IMG/VR virus record: IMGVR_UViG_3300042475_001686
Location: 1-64,000 of that record
Strand: one strand, 5' to 3'
Source of the DNA: a virus
Length of the DNA stretch: 64,000 bases
The position numbers and the translations under genes are program-made. The notes beneath the pieces were generated by a model that worked only from the letters and a program-made list of their open reading frames with translations, was not told the origin of the DNA and made no database searches. Every line of letters starts with the position of its first letter. Position 1 is the stretch's first letter. Below, one piece after another: positions 8,465-16,635 of this stretch.

Positions 8465-9556
8465 TTAACCCTGGCAGTTTCCACAATTGCTTGAAGAGCA
8501 CCATAGTGATGGTGGGCAACCCCAAGGATTATTGGACTGGTTTCCGCATTCGCCACTGCAGGATGGGGCTGACACGAAAGAAGGTGGGAAGAACGGGAAG
8601 AATGGGAAGAACGGTGGGAAGAACGGGAAGAACGGTGGGAAGAACGGGAAGAATGGGAAGAATGGTGGGAAGAACGGGAAGAACGGTGGGAAGAACGGGA
8701 AGAATGGGAAATAAGGTGGGAAGAACGGGAAGAATGGTGGGAAGAATGGGAAGAACGGGAAGTAAGGTGGGAAGAACGGGAAGTAAGGTGGGAAGAATGG
8801 GAAGAAGGGTGGGAAGAATGGTGGGAAGAATGGGAAGAATGGTGGGAAGAACGGGAAGAATGGTGGGAAGAATGGGAAGAAGGGTGGGAAAAATGGAGGG
8901 AAAAACGGCGGGAAGAATGGAAAGAACGGCGGGGTAGTATTAACAGTTCCAGTTGTAGCACCTGCAGATGATCCATTACCATTAATTGCAACAATAGTAT
9001 ATGTCTGAGATCCTGGTGCTGCTCCTGGGTCATTAGCATCATATGATGTTGCAGCAGCAGAAATACCAGTGTAACTTGATCCATCTGAACCAGTAATTGT
9101 ATAGGAGGTAATTGCTTTACCACCAGTTGCTGGTGCTGTCCATGTTATTCTGTTTGTATTTGCAGACAAAGCAGATCCAGAAGGTGATCCTGGTGTGTTT
9201 GGTACAGTTGTTACTGTAATTGATCCAGTTGTATCTGTTGCTGGGTTTGAGTTTGCTGTACCAGCATTATTCTTACCTCTAACAGTAACTGTATAAGTTC
9301 CAGCAGGAAGTCCAGTTAGTGTATATGAGGTTGAAGATGATCCTGTCTCAACTGTGCTAGTTGCTGGGTTTGTAGTAACTACATAAGTTGTTGCTGCAGG
9401 AGAAGTAGCAGGCAAAGTCCAAGATAAGTTAATCGCACCATTATTCCAACCTCTACCAGTTCCTACATCTGTACCAGTTAGACCTGTTACTGGATCTGGT
9501 TGTAAAAAGTTATCCTGTGCTGATGACTTAATACCTTTTCTTTTGCTTGTTGCCAT
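8465..9556 (-). CDS. Fn3-domain fibre protein with FFPPFF repeat and Cys-rich tail
   Basis: 363 aa. Residues about 25-205 form two fibronectin type III-like domains (INLSWTLPA...YTLTGLPAGTYTVTV and NRITWTAPATGGKAITSYTI). Residues about 209-330 are almost only Phe and Pro in FFP/FFPP units, with occasional Tyr. The last 35 residues are Cys-rich (CSGECG, CPPSLWC, CGNCQG). The repeat and Cys module recur in the protein at 16636-18009. Probably a surface-exposed tail or fibre component. GGAG precedes the start. I know no described family with such a repeat. Confidence 0.85.
   Translation of the reverse strand: MATSKRKGIKSSAQDNFLQPDPVTGLTGTDVGTGRGWNNGAINLSWTLPATSPAATTYVVTTNPATSTVETGSSSTSYTLTGLPAGTYTVTVRGKNNAGTANSNPATDTTGSITVTTVPNTPGSPSGSALSANTNRITWTAPATGGKAITSYTITGSDGSSYTGISAAATSYDANDPGAAPGSQTYTIVAINGNGSSAGATTGTVNTTPPFFPFFPPFFPPFFPPFFPFFPPFFPFFPPFFPFFPPFFPPFFPFFPPYFPFFPPYFPFFPFFPPFFPFFPPYFPFFPFFPPFFPFFPPFFPFFPFFPPFFPFFPPFFPFFPFFPPSFVSAPSCSGECGNQSNNPWGCPPSLWCSSSNCGNCQG
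8574..8935 (+). repeat. polypurine GGGAAGAAYGG tandem repeat (coding, antisense)
   Basis: About 360 bp in which the + strand is built from GGGAAGAACGG / GGGAAGAATGG / GGTGGGAAGAA units and is nearly pure purine. The minus strand encodes the FFPP repeat. The tract could form triplex or slip during replication, giving length variation of the Phe/Pro domain. Confidence 0.9.
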
Positions 9557-9587
9557 GCTATTCTCCTTTTTCTACTATTAAATTTTA

Positions 9588-11555
9588 TTACGCTGAGAGG
9601 TCGCCCATTACTACCCATGTATCTGTTGCTCTCTTGAAAAGAGTTGCAGATGACCACTGAGCACGTAACTTCAAACCTGGTGTAGCATTTACAGTTACAC
9701 CTACTGCTCCAGCAATTGTAATCTGACCTGCGCCAACCTGTAGTAGATCGATAGATGTTCCTACTGGGAAGGCTGTGGTTGAATTTGCTGGAATTGTTAC
9801 AGTAAATCCTGTTGCCTTATTGCATTCAATCATGCTATCTCTCAAGGCTAATCCACCTGTAGAGAGGTTATAGGTATCTGTTACTGTATTGATTGTAGTT
9901 CTTGATGGAACGCCTTCTTTTGTTTGAGTTCCGTCTGAGAAAACCACTCCAGAAGATGGAGTAACTGTGGTAGCCTCAAGTGCTCCTACAGCCAAGGCAT
10001 CTAAAGATCCTTGTGTAAAGTTTACAGTTGTTGTAGGTTCGTCTGTAACACCCTTAAACAACTTCCACTTTCCAGCAGATGAGTCACGAACAATACCTGC
10101 ATGCTGATATGTTCCATCGTTAAAGGATGAAACAATACCAAGGTCAACAAGGTTTCCTGTGTTTCCTTCACCGATATAAATAAGTGGGTCAGAAACCACT
10201 AAGTCTGTAGCAGAAACTGTTGTTGTTGTTCCTTGTACTGTAAGGTTGCCAGTAACAGTAAGTGCTGCTGCCGTAGTAGTTCCAGTAAATGTTGGTCCAG
10301 CGAGATTAGCCTTAAGGTCAAGTGCTGTTTGTGTAGCAGTTGAAACTGGCTTATCTGCATCTGATGTATTGTCTACATTTCCTAATCCAACCATTGTCTT
10401 TGTGATACCTGCAACGGTACCAGTAAATGTTGGTGAAGCAAGTGGAGCCTTTGCAGCAAGATCTGTAGTGAGATCTGCAATCTTAGACTGTGCAATTGCT
10501 GCTGAAGCATTTATGTCAGCATTTACAATTGTGCCATCTGCAATCTTGGCAGAAGTTACTGCACCATCAAGAATTTTAGCAGATGTAACAGCATCTCCAG
10601 CAATCTTGTCTGCAGTTACAGCAGAGTTAACAATCTTATCTGTTGAAACTGTATTATCTGTTGGAGTTCTTGTATCTGAAAGACGAGCATCGTCTGTTAG
10701 AACAAGTGCTGTAGTGTCTGCAATGCCGTGTACGCTTGTTGTATCTGAAGTGTGAGCATTTAGAGCACCTGTTATTTCTGTTCCAACATATGACTGTGTT
10801 GCAAGTTCTGCAGTGTCTACAATTCCGTGTACGTTAGTTGTAACTGCACTGTGAACAGTTGCTGAATCTACATATGCTTGGGTAGCAAGATCTGCTGTAT
10901 TACCAATACCATGTACGTTTGTTGTGTCTGAGTTATGTGCACTTACGGCACCTGATACTGCATTATCTGCATATGTTTGGGTAGCAAGATCTGCTGTATT
11001 TGCAATACCATGAACATTTGTTGTATCATTGTTATGCTCTGCTAAGTCTGCATCAAGAACAATAAGACTTGTGTCTGCAATGCCATGTACGTTTGTGCTA
11101 TCAGAATTATGTGTGCTTACTGCACCATCAGCATATGCTTCAGTAGCAAGGTCTGCTGTATTTACAATTCCATGTACATTTGTTGTAACAGCATTATGTA
11201 CTTCTGCAGCATCTACATATGCCTCAGTGGCAAGGTCTGCTGTATTTGTAATTCCGTGCACATTAGTGGAAAGATTTGTATGAGAAGAGAGATTTGTTGC
11301 TACTGTTATAAAGAAATCTGGATCGTCGCCAAGAGCAGCAGCGAGTTCGTTGAGTGTATTAAGAACACCTGGAGCGCCGTCTAGGATCGCATTTCCATCT
11401 ACATAATAGTTTAGGGCAGACCATAGTGATGATCCATTACCTATCTTAAACTTACCTGTGTCGGTTTCAAAACCGATTTCACCTGCTGCTAAAATTGGGT
11501 TAGCGCCTGACCACTGTGCTGCGGTTCCTCTGCGCTGTTGCATTCTTGTTGCCAT
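9588..11555 (-). CDS. long tail-fibre protein with VHGI repeats
   Basis: 655 aa. The N-terminus (QQRRGTAAQWSGANPILAAG, then GEIGFETDTGKFKIGNGSS) is the virion-attachment type seen in many tail fibres and tropism determinants. Residues about 90-285 hold seven TxVHGIxxTAxLA repeats, a trimeric-shaft-like pattern. A GLGNVDNTSDADKPVS segment follows, then a C-terminal domain (ECNKATGFTVTIP ... WVVMGDLSA) shared with 18017-18646. AAGGAG is upstream. Receptor binding is the likely role. Confidence 0.88.
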   Translation of the reverse strand: MATRMQQRRGTAAQWSGANPILAAGEIGFETDTGKFKIGNGSSLWSALNYYVDGNAILDGAPGVLNTLNELAAALGDDPDFFITVATNLSSHTNLSTNVHGITNTADLATEAYVDAAEVHNAVTTNVHGIVNTADLATEAYADGAVSTHNSDSTNVHGIADTSLIVLDADLAEHNNDTTNVHGIANTADLATQTYADNAVSGAVSAHNSDTTNVHGIGNTADLATQAYVDSATVHSAVTTNVHGIVDTAELATQSYVGTEITGALNAHTSDTTSVHGIADTTALVLTDDARLSDTRTPTDNTVSTDKIVNSAVTADKIAGDAVTSAKILDGAVTSAKIADGTIVNADINASAAIAQSKIADLTTDLAAKAPLASPTFTGTVAGITKTMVGLGNVDNTSDADKPVSTATQTALDLKANLAGPTFTGTTTAAALTVTGNLTVQGTTTTVSATDLVVSDPLIYIGEGNTGNLVDLGIVSSFNDGTYQHAGIVRDSSAGKWKLFKGVTDEPTTTVNFTQGSLDALAVGALEATTVTPSSGVVFSDGTQTKEGVPSRTTINTVTDTYNLSTGGLALRDSMIECNKATGFTVTIPANSTTAFPVGTSIDLLQVGAGQITIAGAVGVTVNATPGLKLRAQWSSATLFKRATDTWVVMGDLSA

Positions 11556-11614
11556 TTATCTCTCCTTGTGGTATTTCTACCGTTTTATTTCTGTGCTAAT
11601 TATAACATCAGTTT

Positions 11615-12070
11615 TTAGTTGAAGTTATCTACTGGGCTACCGCCATCATAAACCATAGTCCATGAGTTGGTATTATAAGATCCACCATCTACTGGAGAAC
11701 CTTGTGGGTCATTAAAACTACCTCCACTTACGAAGGTAGAAACAATAAGTCCTGTTCCATCAATTGCTGTATCATGAATATGTTGTGGCAAGTTCAATGT
11801 ATCATCGATTGTTGCCATTGTTAGCCATGATCCAGAATAATAAACATTAACTCTTGATGTTAATGTGTCAAACCATAAATCACCATTTTCAGGTGAAGAG
11901 GGAGGGGTAGAACCTACTGGAATTCCTCCAGACAATGCGTCAACATATGCCTTAGTTGCAGCGTGAGTACCTAATGTAGGCGTTGCTACATCTACTGTAC
12001 CTCCGAAACTTCCGCCACCAGTGACGATAAGTCCATTTTTAACCTTGAAGTCCTTGTTGACTGTTGCCAA
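11615..12070 (-). CDS. short tail-fibre protein
   Basis: 151 aa from a TTG start. The N-terminus LATVNKDFKVKNGLIV aligns with MATVVKDFKVKNGLIV of the next fibre gene, and GGGAG is 8 nt before this TTG; a GTG at 12079 would abut the same Shine-Dalgarno sequence, so 12070 is preferred. Contains THAATKAYVD and ENGDLWFDTLTSRVNVY, both common in fibre proteins, and a Gly/Ser-rich C-terminus (VDGGSYNTNSWTMVYDGG). Confidence 0.8.
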   Translation of the reverse strand: MATVNKDFKVKNGLIVTGGGSFGGTVDVATPTLGTHAATKAYVDALSGGIPVGSTPPSSPENGDLWFDTLTSRVNVYYSGSWLTMATIDDTLNLPQHIHDTAIDGTGLIVSTFVSGGSFNDPQGSPVDGGSYNTNSWTMVYDGGSPVDNFN

Positions 12071-12099
12071 GATTACCACTCCCTCTTCTATTTATTTTG

Positions 12100-14004
12100 T
12101 TATGCTAAAAGCGTTCCGATAACAGCAACTGTTGAGGTGTTGTTAGCGGTTGTGACACGAAGACGAACATCGTTGCCAGAAACATCTGCTGAAACTGATC
12201 CAAGAGAACCATTTGTTCCAACCATTGCGTATTCTGTAATAGCGACATTGTCTGAAGTGTCTAGTGTCAAGATAACCTTGGATACATCTGTATGAGATCC
12301 ATTAGCAATCTTAACTAGGAATTCAGCAGAACGATATTCTGCCTTCAACCATGAAACTGCTGTGTTTGTGCTTGCTGTAGCGATAGAAGCGGTTGCTGCT
12401 ACCTGCTTTGCAACTGAGTTGAGTTCAACTGCTGTGAAGTTTGGAACAACTGCTTCAAGAGCAGATACTGCACGAGCATCTGTGAAGTAAAGGTTTGTTG
12501 TACCCTCATCAAGATCATCTGTATCAGAATCTGCAACACCGTTTTCTGCGGTAATAACAAGACCTGAACCATTACCTGTAATTGTGATATTTGTAAGGGT
12601 TGTTCCAGGACCAGTTAAGAGGTCTGCTGCTGAAGTCTTAGCCTTAGCATCTGTAAAGTATTCATTTGTACCTTCTTCGATGTCTGTTGTGCTAAGTGCA
12701 TTGATAGCATTTGTAATTGCATTATTACGATCTGAAACTTCATCAGAAATCTTTCCATCTGTGTAGATATTAGCATTTTGTTCTGCAGTAAGGGCTACGC
12801 CATCAGCGTATCCTTCGTATGCAGTTGTGATTATACCTTCACGAGTATCTGTGTAAGCCTTTGCTGCATTTTCTGCATCTAGTGCTTCAGCAGAAGCAAA
12901 TGCACGAGTTGCAGTTACAGTCTCATCAATTTCAAATGTTGTACCATCAAGAGTTAAACCGTTACCAGCAAGGTATGTACCTTGACCTGAGAACTGTGTC
13001 CAATCCTGACCAGCGAAAGATGATAGATAGTGATCAGCCTGTACCCATGCTGTTGAAGCATAGTTGTTGCCTTCCATTACGAAGACTGCTGCTCCTACCA
13101 ATTCAGAGAAAGCATCTGCATCTGCTGGACGAGATGCTACAAGTGTTGCACCTGATACTGAAAGTTCCCAGATACCATTTTCTGAATCTGTTGTTTGTCC
13201 TGTAAGAAGCAAGCGATATCCACCATCGTTAATATCTAGTGGTGCATGTCCATCGATTACTGCTCCGACAAAATCTCCTGCTACGTTTACGTTAGAAGTT
13301 GCAAGAAGGTTTACTGCTGCCTTCCAGTTAAGACCAGAAGATAGACCATCTGCATATGCCTTAGCATTATTTTCTGCAGTTGTTGCTGCATTGTCTGCGT
13401 ATAACTCATATGCGGTTGTTATTGCAATTTCACGAGCATCTGTGTAATCGTTAGCATCTGAAAGTGCTGCGTTTGCTTTTGTTGTTGCATCTGATGCTGC
13501 ATCTGCAATTGCATCATTCTTAGCAAGAAGAATTGCTGCATCACGAGCAATAACTTCGTCTTGAATTTCTCCATCTGTGTATGTTTCTGCTGCAGCAATT
13601 GCTTGGTTCTTTGCTGTTTCAACTTCTGCATCTGTTGCAAAAGATGAATCCAAGGTTACTGTAATTTGAGCATTTGCAGTGCCATCAAAAGATGCTGAAC
13701 CTGTTGCATCTCCAGTTAATGAAATTGTACGAGAAGTCTCAAGTGCTGTTGCTGTATCTGCATTACCAGTTACATCACCTGTAAGATTTGCTGTAATTGT
13801 ACCCGCAGCAAAGTTGCCATTAGCATCACGCTTTACAACTGTGTTTGGGGTATTTGCTGAAGTGGCTGTGCCACCAATTAAATTGACGATGTAATCTTGA
13901 TCGTCTTGTTTCTTTGTAAGAATGTCATGGTTGTTGATGGTACCTGTTGTGCCTTCAACAATCAGACCATTCTTTACCTTAAAGTCTTTTACGACTGTTG
14001 CCAT
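12100..14004 (-). CDS. long tail-fibre protein with YFTDAR repeats
   Basis: 634 aa. The N-terminal FKVKNGLIVEG region is followed by NLTGDVTGNADTATALET and ISLTGDATGSASFDGT, classic fibre-shaft motifs, then Ala-rich YADGxxxTAEQNA repeats and two TNxYFTDARA motifs. The last ~85 residues (SAEFLVKIANGSHTDVSKVI ...) match the C-terminal domain of the neighbour 14021-14467. AAGGAG before the ATG. Virion location is inferred from these motifs. Confidence 0.88.
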   Translation of the reverse strand: MATVVKDFKVKNGLIVEGTTGTINNHDILTKKQDDQDYIVNLIGGTATSANTPNTVVKRDANGNFAAGTITANLTGDVTGNADTATALETSRTISLTGDATGSASFDGTANAQITVTLDSSFATDAEVETAKNQAIAAAETYTDGEIQDEVIARDAAILLAKNDAIADAASDATTKANAALSDANDYTDAREIAITTAYELYADNAATTAENNAKAYADGLSSGLNWKAAVNLLATSNVNVAGDFVGAVIDGHAPLDINDGGYRLLLTGQTTDSENGIWELSVSGATLVASRPADADAFSELVGAAVFVMEGNNYASTAWVQADHYLSSFAGQDWTQFSGQGTYLAGNGLTLDGTTFEIDETVTATRAFASAEALDAENAAKAYTDTREGIITTAYEGYADGVALTAEQNANIYTDGKISDEVSDRNNAITNAINALSTTDIEEGTNEYFTDAKAKTSAADLLTGPGTTLTNITITGNGSGLVITAENGVADSDTDDLDEGTTNLYFTDARAVSALEAVVPNFTAVELNSVAKQVAATASIATASTNTAVSWLKAEYRSAEFLVKIANGSHTDVSKVILTLDTSDNVAITEYAMVGTNGSLGSVSADVSGNDVRLRVTTANNTSTVAVIGTLLA

Positions 14005-14020
14005 TTTATTATCTCCTTAG

Positions 14021-14467
14021 TTATGCCTTAAGTCCAATTCGTGCAAAACGAACTGTGACTGGCTTAATCGCAGGGTCTGGAGTAACCGTCAAGGCCACTG
14101 TATTTCCAGTCCTGGAGACGCTAATGGTGCCAATATTCCCATCATTGTCTATTGTGCCATATTCAGAGACGTTTACATTTGTACCGTCTACCAAGATGGT
14201 CAACTCTGTTGCATAGAATTTATTGTCGCCTGCTGTTGTCTTAGCAATAGAAACAATATACTTAACCATACGCCACTCTGTGGCATCAAAGTTATCAATT
14301 ACTGTGGCATTCTCAATACCTGTAATTGTATTTTCATTATTGCCCATTGAGCCAAGGTCCGTAGAACGGGCTGAGGCTGAGTCAATTAAATCTTCATAAT
14401 CTTGTTGCGTGGGGCGATCCCCAGTTTCAAACTTTGTCTTTAGTGTAGGTATGGATATCTTTGCCAT
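14021..14467 (-). CDS. fibre-tip-like beta protein
   Basis: 148 aa. A short N-terminal part (PTLKTKFETGDRPTQQDYED) is followed by a beta domain (WRMVKYIVSIAKTTAGDNKF, then VDGTNVNVSEYGTIDNDG) homologous to the last ~85 residues of the fibre at 12100-14004. It may be a stand-alone copy of that tip domain. TATAAT at 14474-14479 is 6 nt from the ATG, so this gene has its own leaderless promoter. Confidence 0.7.
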   Translation of the reverse strand: MAKISIPTLKTKFETGDRPTQQDYEDLIDSASARSTDLGSMGNNENTITGIENATVIDNFDATEWRMVKYIVSIAKTTAGDNKFYATELTILVDGTNVNVSEYGTIDNDGNIGTISVSRTGNTVALTVTPDPAIKPVTVRFARIGLKA

Positions 14468-14479
14468 GGTGATATTATA
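14468..14479 (-). promoter_or_regulatory. leaderless -10 (TATAAT-N6-ATG)
   Basis: TATAAT on the minus strand with exactly six bases to the start codon at 14467. Confidence 0.7.
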
Positions 14480-14490
14480 ACTCCTTTTTG

Positions 14491-14739
14491 TTACAAAATA
14501 TAATTACTGTATCCAATAATTTGAAGGGGTATTGGGGGTGGATTATTCTTTGAATATCCAAATACACCAACATTAATAAATTGGACACGGAAAGGCAGAA
14601 CTTCTTCTATTTTCGCTTTTGGTTGTATGTGATCAAACCTTACATACCTTTTATCTATTTCTTTGATCTGTGCGTGAGATCTTCTATGTGTTGTGTTAAA
14701 TAGTTCTTGGTTTACTGGTATAAGATTTTGATTAATCAT
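14491..14739 (-). CDS. hypothetical structural-module protein
   Basis: 82 aa, unrecognised; Asn/Gln/Pro-rich with FRVQFINVGVFGYSKNNPPP. Overlaps the upstream gene by 4 nt, so it is translationally coupled to the beta-sandwich protein. Confidence 0.6.
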   Translation of the reverse strand: MINQNLIPVNQELFNTTHRRSHAQIKEIDKRYVRFDHIQPKAKIEEVLPFRVQFINVGVFGYSKNNPPPIPLQIIGYSNYIL

Positions 14740-15125
14740 TCTGTTACATCTTCAAGGATAACCATTGATCCTTTGGCTACCGTCCAGACTCTTCCCTCAG
14801 ACAAAAGTTCTGTGAGTTGAATGTCAAAGATATCTCCTGTCTCTAAAAGTTCTGATTGTGCAGATGTTAGATTAACTGTAAAACTTCCTTCTGTATCTTG
14901 AAATTCAATTGGCTCTGGAGATAATGAAACAATAATGTTGTCAGTAGATGGACGATAAATGTCCATTTTAATTTCCCAATCCTCTAAGTACAATGGCTCT
15001 CTTACGTCATTGGTTACATAAACTCTAAATGCTGCAGAGTCTCCTCTAACTACCGTCCAACGAATTTCTGGTGGGGCAGCACCTAATGCATAAGAGTCTG
15101 TGGGTTGATTTCGGAAGGTAGCCAT
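14736..15125 (-). CDS. beta-sandwich tail protein (LtfC-like)
   Basis: 129 aa. The pattern EIRWTVVRGDSAAFRVYVTN ... YLEDWEIKMDIYRP ... GSMVILEDVTE resembles small beta-sandwich proteins of actinophage tail modules and parallels 22926-23324 (TIQWRVIRGDTATLRVEF). Probably a virion adaptor. TATAAT (15132-15137) is 6 nt from the ATG: leaderless. Confidence 0.65.
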   Translation of the reverse strand: MATFRNQPTDSYALGAAPPEIRWTVVRGDSAAFRVYVTNDVREPLYLEDWEIKMDIYRPSTDNIIVSLSPEPIEFQDTEGSFTVNLTSAQSELLETGDIFDIQLTELLSEGRVWTVAKGSMVILEDVTE

Positions 15126-15137
15126 GTGTTGATTATA
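15126..15137 (-). promoter_or_regulatory. leaderless -10 (TATAAT-N6-ATG)
   Basis: TATAAT at 15132-15137 on the minus strand, six bases from the start codon at 15125; no Shine-Dalgarno sequence. Confidence 0.7.
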
Positions 15138-15142
15138 TCATA

Positions 15143-15658
15143 TTAGGCTAATCCAGCCTTCAATGCTCCCCATGTTCCATTACCTTTTGCCTGTATAACG
15201 ATTACTCCAGTTGTAGGATTGGCAACGGCAACGATTCCAATTGCTCCTCCATTTACAGTAGTTGTAAGAGCACCAGAAGAATCTACATATAATAATTCTC
15301 CTACAGCAAAACTACTTGTATTAACATTTGTTAAAACACCAGCAACAACAACTTCTCCGCTTGCACCGTCTGCTAATGATGTTTTTGTCAAACCAAGAAA
15401 AGGTTTATTATCTGAAAGACCTGAAGTAAATAATGCAATCTGTGTTTTATTATTTGTGTGACCTACAGCATATACTGGTTTTGCTGCACCTATAGTTGAT
15501 CCTGAATTATTTATTACCTTTACCCGCACATTTGAAGCATCAAGAGAAGATATCGCATCATCAACATCATCTGCTAATTTTTTAATATCATTATGCACAT
15601 TTACAGAGTCTGTTGCCTCTGGATATGTTAGACCATAGTTATTAGTTATTTCAGCCAT
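15143..15658 (-). CDS. virion fibre/decoration-like protein
   Basis: 171 aa. Begins NNYGLTYPEATDSVNVHNDI (fibre-like N-terminus), followed by a beta domain VKVINNSGSTIGAAKPVYAV ... GEVVVAGVLTNVNTSSFAVG ... GAIGIVAVANPTTGVIVIQA that resembles capsid- or tail-decoration modules. TATAAT is 8 nt from the start. Virion role inferred. Confidence 0.65.
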   Translation of the reverse strand: MAEITNNYGLTYPEATDSVNVHNDIKKLADDVDDAISSLDASNVRVKVINNSGSTIGAAKPVYAVGHTNNKTQIALFTSGLSDNKPFLGLTKTSLADGASGEVVVAGVLTNVNTSSFAVGELLYVDSSGALTTTVNGGAIGIVAVANPTTGVIVIQAKGNGTWGALKAGLA

Positions 15659-15679
15659 AGAGAATAATTATATCATTAT

Positions 15680-15709
15680 TTGACTACCTTCCCTAAATTG
15701 TGTTATACT
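15680..15709 (+). promoter_or_regulatory. strong promoter of the lysozyme-like gene
   Basis: TTGACT (15680-15685), 18-nt spacer, TATACT (15704-15709) preceded by TGT (extended -10). A short hairpin GGCACC/GGTGTC lies in the leader (about 15722-15741) before AAGGAGGAA. Confidence 0.8.
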
Positions 15710-15763
15710 AAGAAGTAACATGGCACCCCTAAAAAGGTGTCATTCGTTTCTAAGGAGGAAACT

Positions 15764-16324
15764 ATGATTAACTTTATGAATAATAACAGGAACATCATTG
15801 GTACACTCAGCATATTGGCTATGTTTGGCGTTTGGTCAAATGTCGCCAATGCTTCTGAAAACCGATTAGATAGTAAAACTATCGTGCTTGAAGAGACTAT
15901 AGAGGCCACGCAAGTGGCCAAAAGTGTTTCTAGGGCTAAAGAAGATCAGTTAGAAAAATATCAAAACGCTACATCTCTATCTGATAAAGATCTAAAAAAT
16001 CTACTGAAACTAGTAGGTTTTGAAGGTCAAAATCTCAAGGAGGCATGGGCTATTGCTAAAAAAGAAAGTAATGGTCGACCTTTTGCATTTAATGGCAACT
16101 ATGAAACTGGAGACAGTTCTTATGGTATTTTTCAAATAAATATGCTTGGAATGCTTGGTCCTGATCGTCGTACTAAGTATGACTTAGATCATAATGTTGA
16201 CTTGTTTAATCCCGTCATAAATGCTCAAATTGCATTTCATATGTCTAATGGCGGGGAAAACTGGAGTGCCTGGAAAGGTATAACCCCCAGAACAAGGGAA
16301 TTAATGGCAAAATTTCCACATTAA
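15764..16324 (+). CDS. secreted lysozyme/transglycosylase-like protein
   Basis: 186 aa from the ATG after AAGGAGGAA. Residues 1-30 form a signal peptide (hydrophobic IIGTLSILAMFGVW, cleavage after ANA). A Lys/Glu-rich linker leads to a lysozyme-fold domain: KKESNG (putative catalytic E101) and DSSYGIFQIN are the conserved blocks of SLT/lysozyme-like muralytic enzymes. Isolated plus-strand gene in a minus-strand region, with its own promoter and terminator. It could be an endolysin exported by the host secretion system or a virion-associated lysin. Confidence 0.85.
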   Translation: MINFMNNNRNIIGTLSILAMFGVWSNVANASENRLDSKTIVLEETIEATQVAKSVSRAKEDQLEKYQNATSLSDKDLKNLLKLVGFEGQNLKEAWAIAKKESNGRPFAFNGNYETGDSSYGIFQINMLGMLGPDRRTKYDLDHNVDLFNPVINAQIAFHMSNGGENWSAWKGITPRTRELMAKFPH

Positions 16325-16328
16325 TTAA

Positions 16329-16376
16329 ATAGGGCTTGATAATAAAATATTTTTATATCAGGCCCTATTTTTTTTT
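16329..16376 (+). terminator. intrinsic terminator
   Basis: 13-bp stem ATAGGGCTTGATA (16329-16341) with TATCAGGCCCTAT (16356-16368) followed by a T-run, directly after the lysozyme-like gene. Confidence 0.9.
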
Positions 16377-16614
16377 ACCATTTATTAATTGGGCATGAAG
16401 ATTTTTCTAAACTAACTTTCGCATACATTAAACATCCACATTTTTTACATTGTTTTGTAAGTTGAATTAATTCTGGACAACCAAGACATATTTGATATCT
16501 TTTATTTGCATTTTCTATAGTTGTTTTTTCTACGCTTGGATTTAATAAATGCCAAGGTCTTGTTTCACCAAGATTTTCTATATATCTTTTTAATGGTGAC
16601 TTTTTTTCTTCCAT
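16375..16614 (-). CDS. small zinc-ribbon protein, copy 2 (DUF6171-like)
   Basis: 79 aa. RPWHLLNP, CLGCPEL, TKQCKKCGCLM and CPINKW match the paralog at 7349-7591 throughout. Four to six Cys suit zinc binding. Lies between the Phe/Pro-repeat gene and the terminator of the convergent lysozyme-like gene. Function unknown. Confidence 0.75.
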   Translation of the reverse strand: MEEKKSPLKRYIENLGETRPWHLLNPSVEKTTIENANKRYQICLGCPELIQLTKQCKKCGCLMYAKVSLEKSSCPINKW

Positions 16615-16635
16615 TTTATTTTTTCAATCTATAAA

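Noticed and set aside
8487-8937. Plus-strand ORFs of Gly/Lys/Asn or Arg/Gly/Thr repeats over the FFPP tract
   Set aside because: They are antisense shadows of the minus-strand Phe/Pro repeat. No promoter or Shine-Dalgarno, and the minus frame has flanking Fn3 and Cys domains.
12861-13640. Alternate-frame Gln/Leu-rich ORFs in the fibre gene
   Set aside because: Low-complexity shadows of the Ala/Thr-rich fibre reading frame, no starts with Shine-Dalgarno.
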